64,000 bases of DNA from Roseateles toxinivorans (GTDB lineage: Bacteria > Pseudomonadota > Gammaproteobacteria > Burkholderiales > Burkholderiaceae_C): positions 538,585 through 602,584 of the forward strand of contig NZ_SNXS01000005.1 in assembly GCF_004362525.1 (NCBI RefSeq). The letters run 5' to 3'. Positions 8,218-17,669 of this stretch are shown piece by piece. Each line of letters opens with the position of its first letter. The stretch's first letter is position 1. A program made the position numbers and the translations under genes. Below the pieces are notes generated by a model, which worked only from the letters and a program-made list of their open reading frames with translations, was not told where the DNA came from and did no database searches.

Positions 8218-9198
8218 ATGACTGAGATTCTGAACATCGGCGTGATCGGCCTGGGCGTGATGGGCCAGCGCATGCTGGAGCGCCTGAAAGGCCACGACCG
8301 CCTGCGCCCCACCCTGGTGTGGGACGCCAACGCGCTCGCGCTGCAGCAGACGCTGCAGGCCTATCCGCAGCTGCGCGCCGCCAACAGCGCCGAGGCCCTG
8401 CTGGCAACGCCCGGCCTGCACACCGCCTACATCGCCACACCGCCGGCCGCTCACCTGGCGCTGGCCAATGCCGCCTTCGACGCCGACTTGGCGGTGCTGT
8501 GCGAAAAGCCGCTGACCACCGATTTCGATGGCGCCCGCCGAACCATCGCGCGGATCACGGCTGAAGGTCGGCGCGACGCGGTCAACTTCTCGCTCGCCTC
8601 GTCGCCCGGTCTGCAGGCCTTGAAATCGGCCTGGACGGATGGCTCGCTGGGTGACTGGCAAGGCATCACGATCGAGTTGTCCTTCGCCGCCTGGCCGCGC
8701 CCCTGGCAAAGCGGCGCGGGCGCCTGGCTCAGCGAGCGGGTCGAGGGTGGCTTCTCGCGCGAGGTGCTCTCGCACTTCATCTTCGTGCTGCAGCATGTGC
8801 TGGGGCCGGCGGAAGTAGTGGCTGCGCAAGCCGCCTACCCGGCCGATGGCCGTCTGGCCGAGACCTCGCTGAAAGCCGAACTGCGTATGCGCGGTGTGCC
8901 GGTGCATATCGACGCCGCCGTGCGCGGCGATGTGGCCGATGTGAACCGTGTCACGGTCACCGGCAGCCAGGGCGGGCTGCGACTGCAGGAATGGTTCGGC
9001 CTCAGCCAGCGCCTGGGCAACGACGGCGCCTGGGCCCCGGTATCGGCCGCCAGCAGCGACCAATTGCGCCAGCAAAGCCAGCGCTCGCAGCTGGATCACT
9101 GGGCCGCCATGGTCGATGGCCAGTCCCATGGCCTGCCCCGCTTTGCCGAGGCGCTGGCCGTGCAGGAGACCATAGAGGCTCTCCTGACAGGAAAATAG
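8218..9198 (+). CDS. Gfo/Idh/MocA-family oxidoreductase
   Basis: NAD(P)-dependent oxidoreductase, 326 residues. The Rossmann motif GVIGLGVMGQRM begins at about residue 7, and the conserved CEKPLTTDF carries the family lysine K97 that contacts substrate and cofactor. The C-terminal half has the mixed sheet pattern of the family (VHIDAAVRGDVADVNRVTVTGSQGGL). I use ATG 8218 because the G-rich ribosome site sits eight bases upstream; an in-frame GTG at 8209 would overlap that site. It is divergent from an MFS exporter and its 3' end lies beside the 3' end of rnpB, which faces it. Substrate (often a sugar or inositol derivative in this family) cannot be named. Confidence 0.9.
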   Translation: MTEILNIGVIGLGVMGQRMLERLKGHDRLRPTLVWDANALALQQTLQAYPQLRAANSAEALLATPGLHTAYIATPPAAHLALANAAFDADLAVLCEKPLTTDFDGARRTIARITAEGRRDAVNFSLASSPGLQALKSAWTDGSLGDWQGITIELSFAAWPRPWQSGAGAWLSERVEGGFSREVLSHFIFVLQHVLGPAEVVAAQAAYPADGRLAETSLKAELRMRGVPVHIDAAVRGDVADVNRVTVTGSQGGLRLQEWFGLSQRLGNDGAWAPVSAASSDQLRQQSQRSQLDHWAAMVDGQSHGLPRFAEALAVQETIEALLTGK

Positions 9199-9200
9199 TG

Positions 9201-9527
9201 TGAAGCAAGCCGATAGGCCGGATTCTGTGCACGCCCGGCCTCTTGCGAAGCCGGGTGCGTGACCGTCATTCCTCTTGGCCGGACATCACTGCCCGGCTCG
9301 GTGCCACCTACCCGCCAGCTCTGCGAGCCGCATCAACGCTGGCCTACTTGGTGTTGCTGCGCGTAGAGATTGCCCGTTTCACCCGGACTTAACCGGCTCG
9401 TCTCTGTTGCTCTAATCCTCACCTCGCGGTGGGCAGCCGTTAGCTGCTACGCTGCTCTATGCAGTCCGGACCTTCCTCCAGTGCCATGTTTCCATGCTTG
9501 CACCAGCGACGGTCTGGCTTGCTTCAC
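9201..9527 (-). ncRNA. rnpB: RNase P RNA, bacterial class A
   Basis: Catalytic RNA that trims tRNA 5' leaders. Read on the minus strand it begins GAAGCAAGCCAGACCGTCGC, holds the conserved P4/J region GGAGGAAGGTCCGGACTGC with the following AGAGCAG, the internal loop GACGAGCCGGTTAAGTCCGG, and ends with CAGAATCCGGCCTATCGGC followed by a GCTTGCTTC strand that pairs with the 5' end to form P1. Length of about 327 nt fits class A. Ends are approximate to a few bases. The gene is convergent with the Gfo/Idh gene and its promoter must overlap the cysK leader; a GATAAT hexamer (minus strand, 9534-9539) is a plausible -10. Confidence 0.95.
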
Positions 9528-9533
9528 ATCGCC

Positions 9534-9539
9534 ATTATC
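9534..9539 (-). promoter_or_regulatory. Candidate -10 element for rnpB
   Basis: On the minus strand GATAAT sits seven bases before the 5' end of the RNase P RNA, close to the ideal distance for a -10 box. No clear -35 is seen upstream, and that stretch overlaps the ribosome site and first codons of the oppositely oriented cysK. Confidence 0.4.
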
Positions 9540-9553
9540 GCAGGAGCCTAGAG

Positions 9554-10471
9554 ATGAAAGCCGACAACGTCCTTGCCACCATCGGGAACACGCCCCACAT
9601 TCGCATCAACCGGCTGTTCGGTGACAGCCATCAGGTCTGGGTGAAGTCCGAGCGCAGCAACCCGGGCGGCTCGATCAAGGATCGCATCGCGCTGTCCATG
9701 GTCGAGGAGGCAGAGGCCAGCGGCAAGCTGCGGCCCGGCGGCACCATCATCGAGCCGACCTCGGGCAATACCGGCATCGGCCTGGCCATGGTGGCGGCGG
9801 TCAAGGGCTACAAAATAGTGCTGGTGATGCCCGACAGCATGTCGATCGAGCGCCGCCGCCTGATGCTGGCCTATGGCGCGAGCTTTGATCTGACGCCCCG
9901 CGCGCTGGGCATGAAGGGCTCTATCGCCCGCGCCCAGGAATTGGTCGCCCAGACACCCGGCGCCTGGATGCCGCAGCAATTCGAGAACCCGGCCAATATC
10001 GCCATCCACGTGAAGACCACGGCACAGGAAATCCTGCGTGACTTCCCCGATGGCCTGGACGCGCTGATCACCGGCGTGGGCACCGGCGGCCACATCACCG
10101 GCTGCGCCCAGGTGCTGAAGGCGGCCTGGCCCAAGCTGAAGGTGTTTGCCGTCGAGCCCAGCGCCAGCCCGGTGATCAGCGGCGGCCAGCCCAGCCCGCA
10201 CCCGATTCAAGGCATAGGCGCGGGGTTCATCCCGACCAATCTGCACACCGCCCTGCTGGACGGCGTGATCCAGGTCGAGGCCGAGGCAGCCAAGGACTAT
10301 GCGCGGCGCTGCGCCACCGAAGAGGGCCTGCTGGTGGGCATCTCCAGCGGCGCCACGCTGGCCGCGATCGCGCAGAAGCTGCCCGACCTGCCAGCCGGTG
10401 CCACCGTGCTGGGCTTCAACTACGACACCGGCGAGCGCTATCTGTCGATCGAGGGTTTCTTGCCGGCCTGA
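9554..10471 (+). CDS. cysK: Cysteine synthase (O-acetylserine sulfhydrylase)
   Basis: PLP enzyme that makes cysteine from O-acetylserine and sulfide in the cytoplasm. 305 residues, standard. The N-terminal [14 protein letters not shown] is the family start, K42 in NPGGSIKDR forms the Schiff base, [10 protein letters not shown] binds the substrate carboxylate, GTGGHITG binds PLP phosphate and GISSGA contacts the pyridine ring. CAGGAG at 9541-9546 precedes the ATG. The gene is divergent from rnpB with only 26 bases between them, so the two promoters overlap. CysK rather than CysM is favoured by the N-terminal sequence style, but this is not decisive. Confidence 0.94.
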   Translation: MKADNVLATIGNTPHIRINRLFGDSHQVWVKSERSNPGGSIKDRIALSMVEEAEASGKLRPGGTIIEPTSGNTGIGLAMVAAVKGYKIVLVMPDSMSIERRRLMLAYGASFDLTPRALGMKGSIARAQELVAQTPGAWMPQQFENPANIAIHVKTTAQEILRDFPDGLDALITGVGTGGHITGCAQVLKAAWPKLKVFAVEPSASPVISGGQPSPHPIQGIGAGFIPTNLHTALLDGVIQVEAEAAKDYARRCATEEGLLVGISSGATLAAIAQKLPDLPAGATVLGFNYDTGERYLSIEGFLPA

Positions 10472-10842
10472 AGCAGCCACAGCGCATAGAGCAGCACACA
10501 GACCGCGTCGAACACCGCCGCGCCATGCAGCCCGGCCAGGGCCGGGTCTTGCCAGGCCAGCATCACCATCACCACCAGGGCCAGCTTCTCGGCCGCGGCG
10601 GCGGCCACCACCGGCACGCGCAGCGCCGGGCGGCTGGCGGCGGCGACGATCAGGGCGCCCAGGCACAGCACCAGGGCGCCCCAGTGGCGGGCATAGAACA
10701 GGCCGGTGCTGTCACCGACCTTCATGCCCAGGGCGCCCAGGAACTCCGCCGGGCCGAGGAACTGCAGGCCGGCCAGCATGGTGACGATGCCGCTGATGCG
10801 CAGAATCAGCGGGAAGCGGCGATCCAGGGTAGCGCTGAACAT
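10438..10842 (-). CDS. Small four-helix membrane protein
   Basis: 134 residues with about four hydrophobic segments (roughly 10-30, 42-60, 65-90 and 100-125), resembling the small DoxX-like or uncharacterised Burkholderiales membrane proteins. No catalytic residues stand out. The start at 10842 is supported by GAGGAG nine bases upstream. The 3' end overlaps the 3' end of the convergent cysK by 34 bases. Function unknown. Confidence 0.7.
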   Translation of the reverse strand: MFSATLDRRFPLILRISGIVTMLAGLQFLGPAEFLGALGMKVGDSTGLFYARHWGALVLCLGALIVAAASRPALRVPVVAAAAAEKLALVVMVMLAWQDPALAGLHGAAVFDAVCVLLYALWLLQAGKKPSIDR

Positions 10843-10905
10843 GTTGTGGTGCTCCTCGGCGCCCGGGTCTCGGGCTGCCGGGATTCTGCGCCCCACCCGG
10901 GCGGG

Positions 10906-11592
10906 CTACAAGACCCGGGGCGGGCGGAAGACTGCCGCGTCGGCATAGAAGCCCGGCGCCTCGTTGCCGGCCCACCAGCCCGGCACACCGAGCACCGGCA
11001 GCGGCGCGAAGGGCTTGGCATCGGGCCGCGCGCCGCCGTCTACCCAGACATGGGCGGTGATGGGTTTGCGCGGCCGCACGAGCTTCTCCAGCAGCGCATG
11101 GCCGAACAGTTGCAGGCGGGCCTGAGCCCACAGCGGGCGCAGCTGCATGAACAGGCGCTGCCAGTCCCGTTGCCTCAATGCATCGAGCAAGGGTTCAGGC
11201 GCTTGCAGCAGAGCAGCGTTCTCATCGAACAGCGTCAGCGCATCACGCACCGCGCCGCGCTGGCTGCCCAAACCCTGGGCGGCGATCTCGGCCGCCTGCA
11301 GGGCGTTCAGCCGGCGCTTCAATCCCGGGTGATGCAACCAGATCAGGCCATTGAAGAAATCGTGCAGATTGTCGCGCGTGGGCACGCGACCGGTGTCGAA
11401 GATGAAGGCCTCGTAGGCACTGCCCTCCGGCAGCTCGGATTGCGGCACGAACAAGGGCAGATCGAGGTCAGGAGCCTGCGCGTTCAAGGCCTCGGAGACC
11501 GAGCTGCCACGCAACAACTGGGCCGCAACCCGCTGGCCCCGCTCGCGATACGGCGCGAGCCAGGGCCGTTCCCAGACTATGCCCTCCAGCAT
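10906..11592 (-). CDS. DUF3025-type conserved protein
   Basis: 228 residues. The pattern of a central DALTLFDENAALL segment, the TRDNLHDFFNGLIWLHHPGLKRRLN block and LLEKLVRPRKPITAHVW near the end matches what I know of the uncharacterised DUF3025 family of beta- and gammaproteobacteria. No signal peptide or membrane segment is seen. The start ATG shares one base with the stop codon of the upstream NYN gene (TGATG), so the two are translationally coupled and probably act together or at least need fixed stoichiometry. Function of the family is not known to me. Confidence 0.8.
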   Translation of the reverse strand: MLEGIVWERPWLAPYRERGQRVAAQLLRGSSVSEALNAQAPDLDLPLFVPQSELPEGSAYEAFIFDTGRVPTRDNLHDFFNGLIWLHHPGLKRRLNALQAAEIAAQGLGSQRGAVRDALTLFDENAALLQAPEPLLDALRQRDWQRLFMQLRPLWAQARLQLFGHALLEKLVRPRKPITAHVWVDGGARPDAKPFAPLPVLGVPGWWAGNEAPGFYADAAVFRPPRVL

Positions 11593-12491
11593 CACCTCCG
11601 GCCGCTGCGGGCCTGCTGAGGTTTCTCGCGCAGCACGAACTGGCTGCCGCGGCGGTCCAGCTCGAACAGCTGGGTCGCTTCGATCAGGTCGATCAGCTTG
11701 CGGTAACCGTAGTTGCGCGGGTCGAACGAGGCCTGGTTGCCGATCTGCTGACCCACCGAGCCTAGCGCCGACCAACCGTCCTCGCCGGCCGCCGATTCGA
11801 CCGCATTGCGCAGCAGGCTGACCAGGCGCGCGTCGCGCTTCAGTGCCGTGGCGTCCAGGCGCAGCGGGGGGGGCGGTTCTTGCGCGCTGCTGGCGATGAT
11901 GTCGGCCATCACCTCGGCCACCGGGTCCACCACCGCAGCGGCCTTGGTCTTCGAGGCCGGTGTCTTGCGGGCGGCAGACTTCTTGGCTGGTGCAGCGGCC
12001 GTGGGCTTCTCGGCCGCCATAGCCTCGCGCGGCGCGGCGCTCACCTGGCCCAGGTTCTCCAGATAGAGAAAGCGCGAGCAGGCGTTGACGAAGGGTTCGG
12101 GCGTCTTCTTGGCACCAAAGCCATAGACGGTGGCCCCCTTGGCGCGCAGGTGCATGACCAGGGGCGTGAAGTCGGCGTCGGACGAGACGATGCCGAAGGC
12201 CTCGGGCCGGTCGGTGTAGAGCAGGTCAAGTGCGTCGATGACCATCACCATATCGGTGGCGTTCTTGCCCTTGCTGTAATCGAACTGCTGGATCGGGCGA
12301 ATCGCGTACTCGTGCAACGCCGCCTCCCAGCCCTTCAACTCGCTCTTCTTCCAGTTGCCGTAGGCGCGGCGCACATTGGTCACACCACTCTTGGCCAGCT
12401 CGGCAAGGATCACGGCTATCTTGCTGCTGGGAGCATTGTCTGCGTCGATCAGCAGGGCGATGCGGTGTTCACGGCCGGGGATTTGGTTCAT
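11592..12491 (-). CDS. NYN-domain (PIN-like) putative RNase with C-terminal OST-HTH/LOTUS domain
   Basis: 299 residues. The NYN domain (about 8-150) shows the acidic cluster expected for a metal-dependent nuclease: IDADN (D16, D18), KGKNATDMVMVIDAL and VSSDADFTPLV. A lysine/alanine/proline-rich linker (about 155-215) joins it to a C-terminal LOTUS-like domain (about 225-290; GWSALGSVGQQI, GYRKLIDLIEA, FELDRRG), an RNA/G-quadruplex-binding module. The architecture is that of LabA/DUF88-type proteins. The predicted role is cleavage or handling of structured RNA in the cytoplasm. It precedes and is coupled to the DUF3025 gene and lies downstream of pyrC on the same strand with an 11-base gap. 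Confidence 0.88.
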   Translation of the reverse strand: MNQIPGREHRIALLIDADNAPSSKIAVILAELAKSGVTNVRRAYGNWKKSELKGWEAALHEYAIRPIQQFDYSKGKNATDMVMVIDALDLLYTDRPEAFGIVSSDADFTPLVMHLRAKGATVYGFGAKKTPEPFVNACSRFLYLENLGQVSAAPREAMAAEKPTAAAPAKKSAARKTPASKTKAAAVVDPVAEVMADIIASSAQEPPPPLRLDATALKRDARLVSLLRNAVESAAGEDGWSALGSVGQQIGNQASFDPRNYGYRKLIDLIEATQLFELDRRGSQFVLREKPQQARSGRR

Positions 12492-12502
12492 GGGGTCTCG
12501 AT

Positions 12503-13549
12503 TCAGATCTGGCGCCAGGCCAGGGATTCACCGCCGCACAGCGGCTTGAGCCGGGCGTCGCCAAAGGCCACGGCCTCAGGCAGGGTCCAGCTCTCCTTGC
12601 GCAGCGTCACGGTGCCGGTGTTGCGCGGCAGGCCATAGAAGGCCGGGCCGTTGAAGCTGGCAAAGGCTTCAAACTTGTCGAGCGCGCCTGCCTGCTCAAA
12701 GGCCTGCGCATAGAGCTCCAGCGCCGACAATGCGGTGAAGCAGCCAGCACCGCAGACCGACTGCTCCTTCAGCTGGGCCGCATGCGGCGCGCTATCGGTG
12801 CCGAGGAAGAACTTCTCGCTGCCCGAGGTAGCTGCTGCCAGCAGCGCCAGGCGGTGCTCCTCGCGCTTGAGCACCGGCAGGCAGTAGTAATGCGGGCGCA
12901 GGCCCCCGGTGAAGATGGCGTTGCGGTTGAACAGCAAATGCTGGGGCGTCAAGGTGGCGGCGGTGAAGGCATCGGCCCCGGCCACATACTGGGCCGCTTC
13001 CTTGGTCGTGATGTGCTCGAACACCACTTTCAGCTCTGGGAAGTCGGCACGTAGCGGTCGCATCACCTGGTCGATGAACACGGCCTCGCGGTCGAACACA
13101 TCGATGTCACCGGCAGTCACTTCGCCATGGACCAGCAGCAGGAGCCCTGCGCGCTGCATCGCCTCCAGGGTCTTGTAGGTCTTGCGCACATCGGTCACGC
13201 CGGCGTCGCTATTGGTGGTAGCGCCCGCAGGATAGAGCTTCAGCGCGACCACGCCGGCGTCCTTGGCCCGGGCGATCTCGTCGGGCGGGGTATTGTCGGT
13301 CAGGTACAGCGTCATCAGCGGCTCGAAGGCCGATCCATCGGGCACCGCCGCGACGATGCGCTCGCGGTAGGCCAGGGCCTGCGCGGCCGTGGTGATGGGC
13401 GGGCGCAGATTGGGCATGATGATGGCACGGCCGAACTGGCGCGCCGTGTAGGGCACGACGCTTTGCATCGCGGCGCCGTCGCGCACATGCAGATGCCAGT
13501 CGTCGGGGCGGGTGAGGTGCAGCTCTTGCGAGGTGGTGGTAGAGGCCAT
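12503..13549 (-). CDS. pyrC: Dihydroorotase (class II)
   Basis: Zinc amidohydrolase that interconverts carbamoyl-aspartate and dihydroorotate in pyrimidine synthesis. 348 residues, typical of class II enzymes. Metal and active-site motifs in order: DWHLHVRDG (HxH), the carboxylated lysine in [27 protein letters not shown] and LGTDSAPH. The start at 13549 (MASTTT) gives the normal short N-terminus before the first metal motif; the longer upstream frame is not conserved-looking. Transcribed toward the NYN/DUF3025 pair. Diverges from the DUF4394 lipoprotein gene. Confidence 0.95.
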   Translation of the reverse strand: MASTTTSQELHLTRPDDWHLHVRDGAAMQSVVPYTARQFGRAIIMPNLRPPITTAAQALAYRERIVAAVPDGSAFEPLMTLYLTDNTPPDEIARAKDAGVVALKLYPAGATTNSDAGVTDVRKTYKTLEAMQRAGLLLLVHGEVTAGDIDVFDREAVFIDQVMRPLRADFPELKVVFEHITTKEAAQYVAGADAFTAATLTPQHLLFNRNAIFTGGLRPHYYCLPVLKREEHRLALLAAATSGSEKFFLGTDSAPHAAQLKEQSVCGAGCFTALSALELYAQAFEQAGALDKFEAFASFNGPAFYGLPRNTGTVTLRKESWTLPEAVAFGDARLKPLCGGESLAWRQI

Positions 13550-13659
13550 GCTGCATTGTCCCAAACTCTGGAGGGGGATTAGCCCCTCATTGCATCCCTT
13601 TTTGGGCAACATGCGTACCAGCCAGCGCGCACTATCGCGCATCAACACTCGGAGCCGCC

Positions 13660-14550
13660 ATGCCCCATCGCCGCCTTGCCCTGTCCGCCCTCTCGCTGGC
13701 CACCGTCGCCACCGTTTCGCTGCTGGCCGCCTGCGCCACACCCGAAACCATGGGCCCGCCGGCCAAGGAGATGATTTACGCCGTGACCAGCTCGAACAAG
13801 CTGATCCAGTTCAATGCCGGCCAGCCGCAGAAGCTGCTCAGCAGCAAGGCCCTGACCGGCCTGACCGCTCAGGAGCGGCTGCTGGGCATCGACTACCGCG
13901 TGGCCCGCGGCCAGCTGTTCGCACTGGGCGCCAGCGGTCAGCTCTACCGCATCAACACCGCCGACGGCAGTGTCAGCGCCATCGGCACCCCCTCGGCCCT
14001 TCCCAAGGACGGGGCGACCGAATGGGGCTTCGACTTCAACCCGACGGTGGACCGCATCCGCGTCGTCAATGATGCCGGCTTCAATCTGCGCCTGCATCCC
14101 GACACGGGCGCCATCGTCGACGGCAATGTCGATCAGCCCGGCGTGCAGTTCGACGGCAAGCTGGCCTATGACGCAGCAGACACCAATGCCGGCAAGGCAC
14201 CCGCGGTGGTGGCCGCCGGCTACACCTACAACAAGACTAACGACAAGATCACCACCAACTACGCCTTGGACGGCAAGCAGGGCCTGCTGGTGCATCAGGG
14301 CACGCGCGAGGGCGTGATGCCCGCCGTGTCGCCCAACACCGGCCGGCTCTACACCGTGGGCTCGCTGGGCCTGGGCAGCTTCGAGCGCGCCACCCTGGAC
14401 ATCTCGGACCTGTCGAACGCGGCCTACACGGCAATCAGCAGCGGCGCAAAGTCCAGCTGGTACCGTATCGATCTGGCCACCGGCAAGGCGACGTTGATCG
14501 GCACGGTGGCCGGCGGCGAGGCCCTGGTGGGAGCGGCGATCGAGCCTTAA
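13660..14550 (+). CDS. DUF4394-type putative lipoprotein
   Basis: 296 residues. The N-terminus (RR, hydrophobic stretch, SLLAAC) is a lipoprotein signal with lipobox cysteine C25. The mature part has repeated strand-like units ([68 protein letters not shown]) that match the DUF4394 family, a predicted beta-propeller. GGAG precedes the ATG. It is expected in the periplasm, membrane-anchored. The last 4 bases overlap the end of the convergent gltL. Function unknown. Confidence 0.85.
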   Translation: MPHRRLALSALSLATVATVSLLAACATPETMGPPAKEMIYAVTSSNKLIQFNAGQPQKLLSSKALTGLTAQERLLGIDYRVARGQLFALGASGQLYRINTADGSVSAIGTPSALPKDGATEWGFDFNPTVDRIRVVNDAGFNLRLHPDTGAIVDGNVDQPGVQFDGKLAYDAADTNAGKAPAVVAAGYTYNKTNDKITTNYALDGKQGLLVHQGTREGVMPAVSPNTGRLYTVGSLGLGSFERATLDISDLSNAAYTAISSGAKSSWYRIDLATGKATLIGTVAGGEALVGAAIEP

Positions 14551-15281
14551 TGTTGCAAGATCTTTGACAGAAAGTCCTTGGCCCGAGGCGAACGCGCGTC
14601 GGGGTTGCCGAAGAACTCGTCCTTCTTGCAGTCCTCGACTATTCTGCCGGCGTCCATGAAGATGACGCGGTGGCTGACCTTGCGCGCAAAGCCCATTTCG
14701 TGGGTCACGCACATCATCGTCATGCCCTCCTGGGCCAGGGCCACCATGACGTCCAGCACCTCGCCGACCATCTCGGGGTCCAGCGCCGAGGTCGGTTCGT
14801 CGAACAGCATCACGATCGGGTCCATCGACAGCGCGCGGGCAATCGCCACACGCTGCTGCTGACCACCGGACAGCTGGCCGGGGAATTTGTCCTTCTGCGC
14901 CATCAGGCCGACGCGGTCCAGCATCTTCAGGCCGCGCGCTTTGGCGTCGTCCAGATTGCGGCCCAGCACCTTGATCTGGGCCAGGGTCAGGTTCTCGGTC
15001 ACCGACAGGTGCGGGAACAGCTCGAAGTTCTGGAACACCATGCCCACGCGCGAGCGCAGCTTGGGCAGGTCGGTGCCTGGTGCGGCGATCGAGATGCCGT
15101 CCACCACGATGTCGCCCTTCTGTATGGGCTCCAGCGCGTTCACCGTCTTGATCAGCGTGGACTTGCCCGAGCCCGAGGGCCCGCAGACCACCACCACCTC
15201 GCCGGCCTTGATGCTGGTCGTGCAGTCGGTCAGCACCTGGAAGCTGCCGTACCACTTGGAGACGTTTTTGATATCAATCAT
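14547..15281 (-). CDS. gltL: Glutamate/aspartate ABC transporter, ATP-binding protein
   Basis: 244 residues, the usual size for polar amino acid ATPases. Walker [10 protein letters not shown] (34-42), Q-loop in [13 protein letters not shown], signature [15 protein letters not shown], Walker [16 protein letters not shown] and the switch histidine in VTHEMGFA are all intact. Last gene of gltI-J-K-L; a nine-base gap separates it from gltK. It should power uptake by the GltJ/GltK membrane pair with GltI as the periplasmic receptor. Confidence 0.95.
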   Translation of the reverse strand: MIDIKNVSKWYGSFQVLTDCTTSIKAGEVVVVCGPSGSGKSTLIKTVNALEPIQKGDIVVDGISIAAPGTDLPKLRSRVGMVFQNFELFPHLSVTENLTLAQIKVLGRNLDDAKARGLKMLDRVGLMAQKDKFPGQLSGGQQQRVAIARALSMDPIVMLFDEPTSALDPEMVGEVLDVMVALAQEGMTMMCVTHEMGFARKVSHRVIFMDAGRIVEDCKKDEFFGNPDARSPRAKDFLSKILQH

Positions 15282-15290
15282 GGCGGAGTC

Positions 15291-15962
15291 TCAACGGATG
15301 ATTTGGATCTTCTTCTGCAAGCGACGGACTAGCATCGACAGGCTGAAGCAGATCACGAAGTAAACGACGGCGGCGACGAGATAGGTTTCGACCGGTCGGT
15401 TGAAGTTCTTGCCGGCAACCTCGAAGCCCTTGAGCAGGTCATAGGCGCCGATGGCATAGACCAGCGAGGTGTCCTGGAACAGGATGATGGTCTGGGTCAG
15501 GAGCACCGGCAGCATATTGCGGAAGGCCTGGGGCAGCACGATGAAGCGCATGCTCTGGCCATAGGTCATGCCCACCGCCTGGGCCGCCTGCACCTGGCCG
15601 CGCGACACCGACTGGATGCCGGCGCGCATGATCTCCGAGTAGTAGGCCGCCTCGAACACCGTGAAGGTGATGATGGCCGACAACTCCGCGCCCATGGGCT
15701 TGCCGATCAGCAGCGGTATCAGCAGGAAGAACCACAGTATCACCATCACCAGCGGGATCGAGCGCAGCGTGTTCACATAGAACGCCGCCGGCATTACCAG
15801 CCACTTGATGCCGGACAGCCGCATCATCGCCAAAATCGTGCCCAGCACGATGCCGCCGATCATGGCCACCAGGGTCAGCTGGACGGAGAAGATCAGGCCC
15901 TTGGCGATGAAGCCGGAGATCACGCTCCAGTTCAGGAAGGCAAAGTCGAGATTGAGCATCAT
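15291..15962 (-). CDS. gltK: Glutamate/aspartate ABC transporter, permease
   Basis: 223 residues, five predicted helices with the HisM-type permease topology. The EAA-type coupling loop is visible as EIMRAGIQSVSRGQVQAAQAVGMTYGQSMRFIVLPQAFRNMLP. Two adjacent ATGs (15962 and 15959) could start it; GGAGG lies three bases before the first and six before the second, so the second may be preferred. The start overlaps the gltJ stop. Pairs with GltJ. Confidence 0.93.
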   Translation of the reverse strand: MMLNLDFAFLNWSVISGFIAKGLIFSVQLTLVAMIGGIVLGTILAMMRLSGIKWLVMPAAFYVNTLRSIPLVMVILWFFLLIPLLIGKPMGAELSAIITFTVFEAAYYSEIMRAGIQSVSRGQVQAAQAVGMTYGQSMRFIVLPQAFRNMLPVLLTQTIILFQDTSLVYAIGAYDLLKGFEVAGKNFNRPVETYLVAAVVYFVICFSLSMLVRRLQKKIQIIR

Positions 15963-16669
15963 TTGCCTCCGCCTGCAGCGCCGGGGACCCGCACGCGCTC
16001 TTCAATGAACAGCATGATGCGGTTGATGGCAAAGGCCGAGATGAAGTACAGGCCGGTCACGGCCAGATAGACCTCGATGCCGCGCGAGGTCTCTTCCTGC
16101 GCCTGCATCGCGAACATCGTCAGCTCGGCAATGCTGACGGCAAAGGCCACCGACGAGTTCTTGATGATGTTCATTGCCTCGCTGGTCAGCGGCGGGATGA
16201 CGACGCGAAAGGCCATCGGCATCAGCACATAGCGATAGGTCTGCGGCAGGGTCAGGCCCATGGCCAGGCCGGCGTAACGCTGGCCGGTGGGCAGCGATCG
16301 TATGCCGGCCTTGATCTGCTCGGAGATACGCGCCGAGGTGAAGAAACCCAGAGCAAATACCACCAGCACAAAGCTCGGTATCTCGCGCAGCGACAGAAAG
16401 ATCGACGGCAGCACGTGGTACCAGAGGAACAACTGCACCAGCAGCGGGATGTTGCGGAACAGCTCGGTCCAGCATTCGCCCAGCATCGCAAGCGCCTTGT
16501 TCGGCACGGTGCGCAGAATGCCCATCAGGGTGCCCACCAGCAGCGCGACGACGAGCGCGCTAAGGCCGACGGACAGGGTCCAGCCCCAGGCCGACATCAG
16601 CCATTCCAGGTAGGTTCGCCCCCCACCGGTGTCGAGCAGGAATACCTGCCAGTCCCATGTCATTCCCAC
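15959..16669 (-). CDS. gltJ: Glutamate/aspartate ABC transporter, permease
   Basis: 236 residues, HisM-type polar amino acid permease. The N-terminus MGMTWDWQVFL resembles the known GltJ start, and the coupling loop EQIKAGIRSLPTGQRYAGLAMGLTLPQTYRYVLMPMAFR is clear. The start is a GTG at 16669: GGAGGG is six bases upstream, while the internal ATG at 16663 would sit twelve bases away. Between gltI and this gene lies a 100-base gap with an inverted repeat. Helical membrane subunit with GltK. Confidence 0.93.
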   Translation of the reverse strand: MGMTWDWQVFLLDTGGGRTYLEWLMSAWGWTLSVGLSALVVALLVGTLMGILRTVPNKALAMLGECWTELFRNIPLLVQLFLWYHVLPSIFLSLREIPSFVLVVFALGFFTSARISEQIKAGIRSLPTGQRYAGLAMGLTLPQTYRYVLMPMAFRVVIPPLTSEAMNIIKNSSVAFAVSIAELTMFAMQAQEETSRGIEVYLAVTGLYFISAFAINRIMLFIEERVRVPGAAGGGK

Positions 16670-16692
16670 GAACCGCCCTCCTCAGCCGCGTT

Positions 16693-16730
16693 GAAGCCGG
16701 CTCCACAAAGAACAATCGCGGCCGGCCTTC
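16693..16730 (-). promoter_or_regulatory. Intercistronic inverted repeat between gltI and gltJ
   Basis: GAAGCCGGC at 16693-16701 pairs with GCCGGCCTTC at 16721-16730, with one bulged base and a 19-base loop. Hairpins between the binding-protein gene and the permease genes are common in ABC operons and usually protect the upstream mRNA so that the binding protein is made in excess; that role here is inferred. Confidence 0.5.
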
Positions 16731-16769
16731 CGAGTGGGAGGATCCGACCGCGACCGCGAACTCACAGCC

Positions 16770-17669
16770 TTACTTCTTGACCGCGTAGTCTTCCATCGGC
16801 TTTTCGTTCGGGTTGGCCCAGGCAGCCTTGGTGTTGTCGTTCAGCGCCAGACCGACCTTGACGTTGGCGGGCGGGATCGGTTGCAGGAACCACTTGTCCC
16901 ACAGCTTGGCCAGGTCACCGGACTTGATCATCGCCTTGATGCTGTCGTCCACGGCCTTCTTGAAGGCGGGATCGTCCTTGCGCATCATGATGGCGATCGG
17001 CTCGACCGACAGCACTTCGCCTGCGATCTTGAAGTCGGCCGGGTTCTTGGCCTTGGCGATATTGGCGGCCAGGATGGAGCCGTCCATCACGAAGGCGTCG
17101 GCACGGCCCGATTCCAGCAGCAGGAAGCTGTCGGCGTGATCCTTGCCGAACACTTCCTTGAAGTCCACGCCGGTGGCGCGCTCATGCTTGCGCAGGGTCT
17201 GCACCGAGGTGGTGCCGGTGGTGGTGGCGACCGTCTTGCCATTGAGCTGGTTGATCGAGTTGATGCCCGAATTGGCCTTCACGACCATGCGCACTTCCTC
17301 GACATAGGTGGTGATGGCAAAGGCCACGTCCTTCTGGCGGGTGGCGTTGTTGGTGGTGGAGCCGCACTCCAGGTCCACGGTGCCGTTCTGCACCAGCGGG
17401 ATGCGGTTCTGCGAGGTCACCGGCTGGTACTTGATGTCCAGCTTGGCCAGGCCCAGCTGCTTTTGGATGTCGGCCAGCGCCTTTTGGCAGACTTCCACAT
17501 GGAAGCCGGTATAGACGCCATTGCCCAGCGTGAACGACAGGCCGGAGGACTCGCGCACACCCATGGTGACGGACGCGCTGTCCTTGATCTTCTTCAGCGT
17601 GTCTTCAGCATGCACCAGGCCGGTGGCGCAGGACATGGCAGCGGCCAAAACAAGCAGTGACTTCTTCAT
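16770..17669 (-). CDS. gltI: Glutamate/aspartate ABC transporter, periplasmic binding protein
   Basis: 299 residues with a Sec signal peptide (MKKSLLVLAAAMSCATGLVHA). The mature protein is a family 3 solute-binding protein: VTMGVRESSGLSF starts the fold, the stretch LVQNGTVDLECGSTTNNATRQKDVAFA is the family signature, and the two-lobe hinge follows. The GltI assignment comes from this sequence style and from the linked gltJKL genes. The start at 17669 has GAGGAGA four bases upstream of the ATG. It is the first gene of the transport operon, 142 bases downstream of the LysR gene on the same strand. No sigma-54-type promoter was found in that gap. Confidence 0.94.
   Translation of the reverse strand: MKKSLLVLAAAMSCATGLVHAEDTLKKIKDSASVTMGVRESSGLSFTLGNGVYTGFHVEVCQKALADIQKQLGLAKLDIKYQPVTSQNRIPLVQNGTVDLECGSTTNNATRQKDVAFAITTYVEEVRMVVKANSGINSINQLNGKTVATTTGTTSVQTLRKHERATGVDFKEVFGKDHADSFLLLESGRADAFVMDGSILAANIAKAKNPADFKIAGEVLSVEPIAIMMRKDDPAFKKAVDDSIKAMIKSGDLAKLWDKWFLQPIPPANVKVGLALNDNTKAAWANPNEKPMEDYAVKK

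Noticed and set aside
8116..9129. N-terminal extension of the Bcr/CflA transporter to 741 residues
   Set aside because: The extension runs antisense through the Gfo/Idh gene. The family N-terminus begins at 8115.
13571..13588. Hairpin GAGGGG-GATTAG-CCCCTC upstream of pyrC and the DUF4394 gene
   Set aside because: A six-base stem in GC-rich DNA is expected by chance and no regulator is linked.
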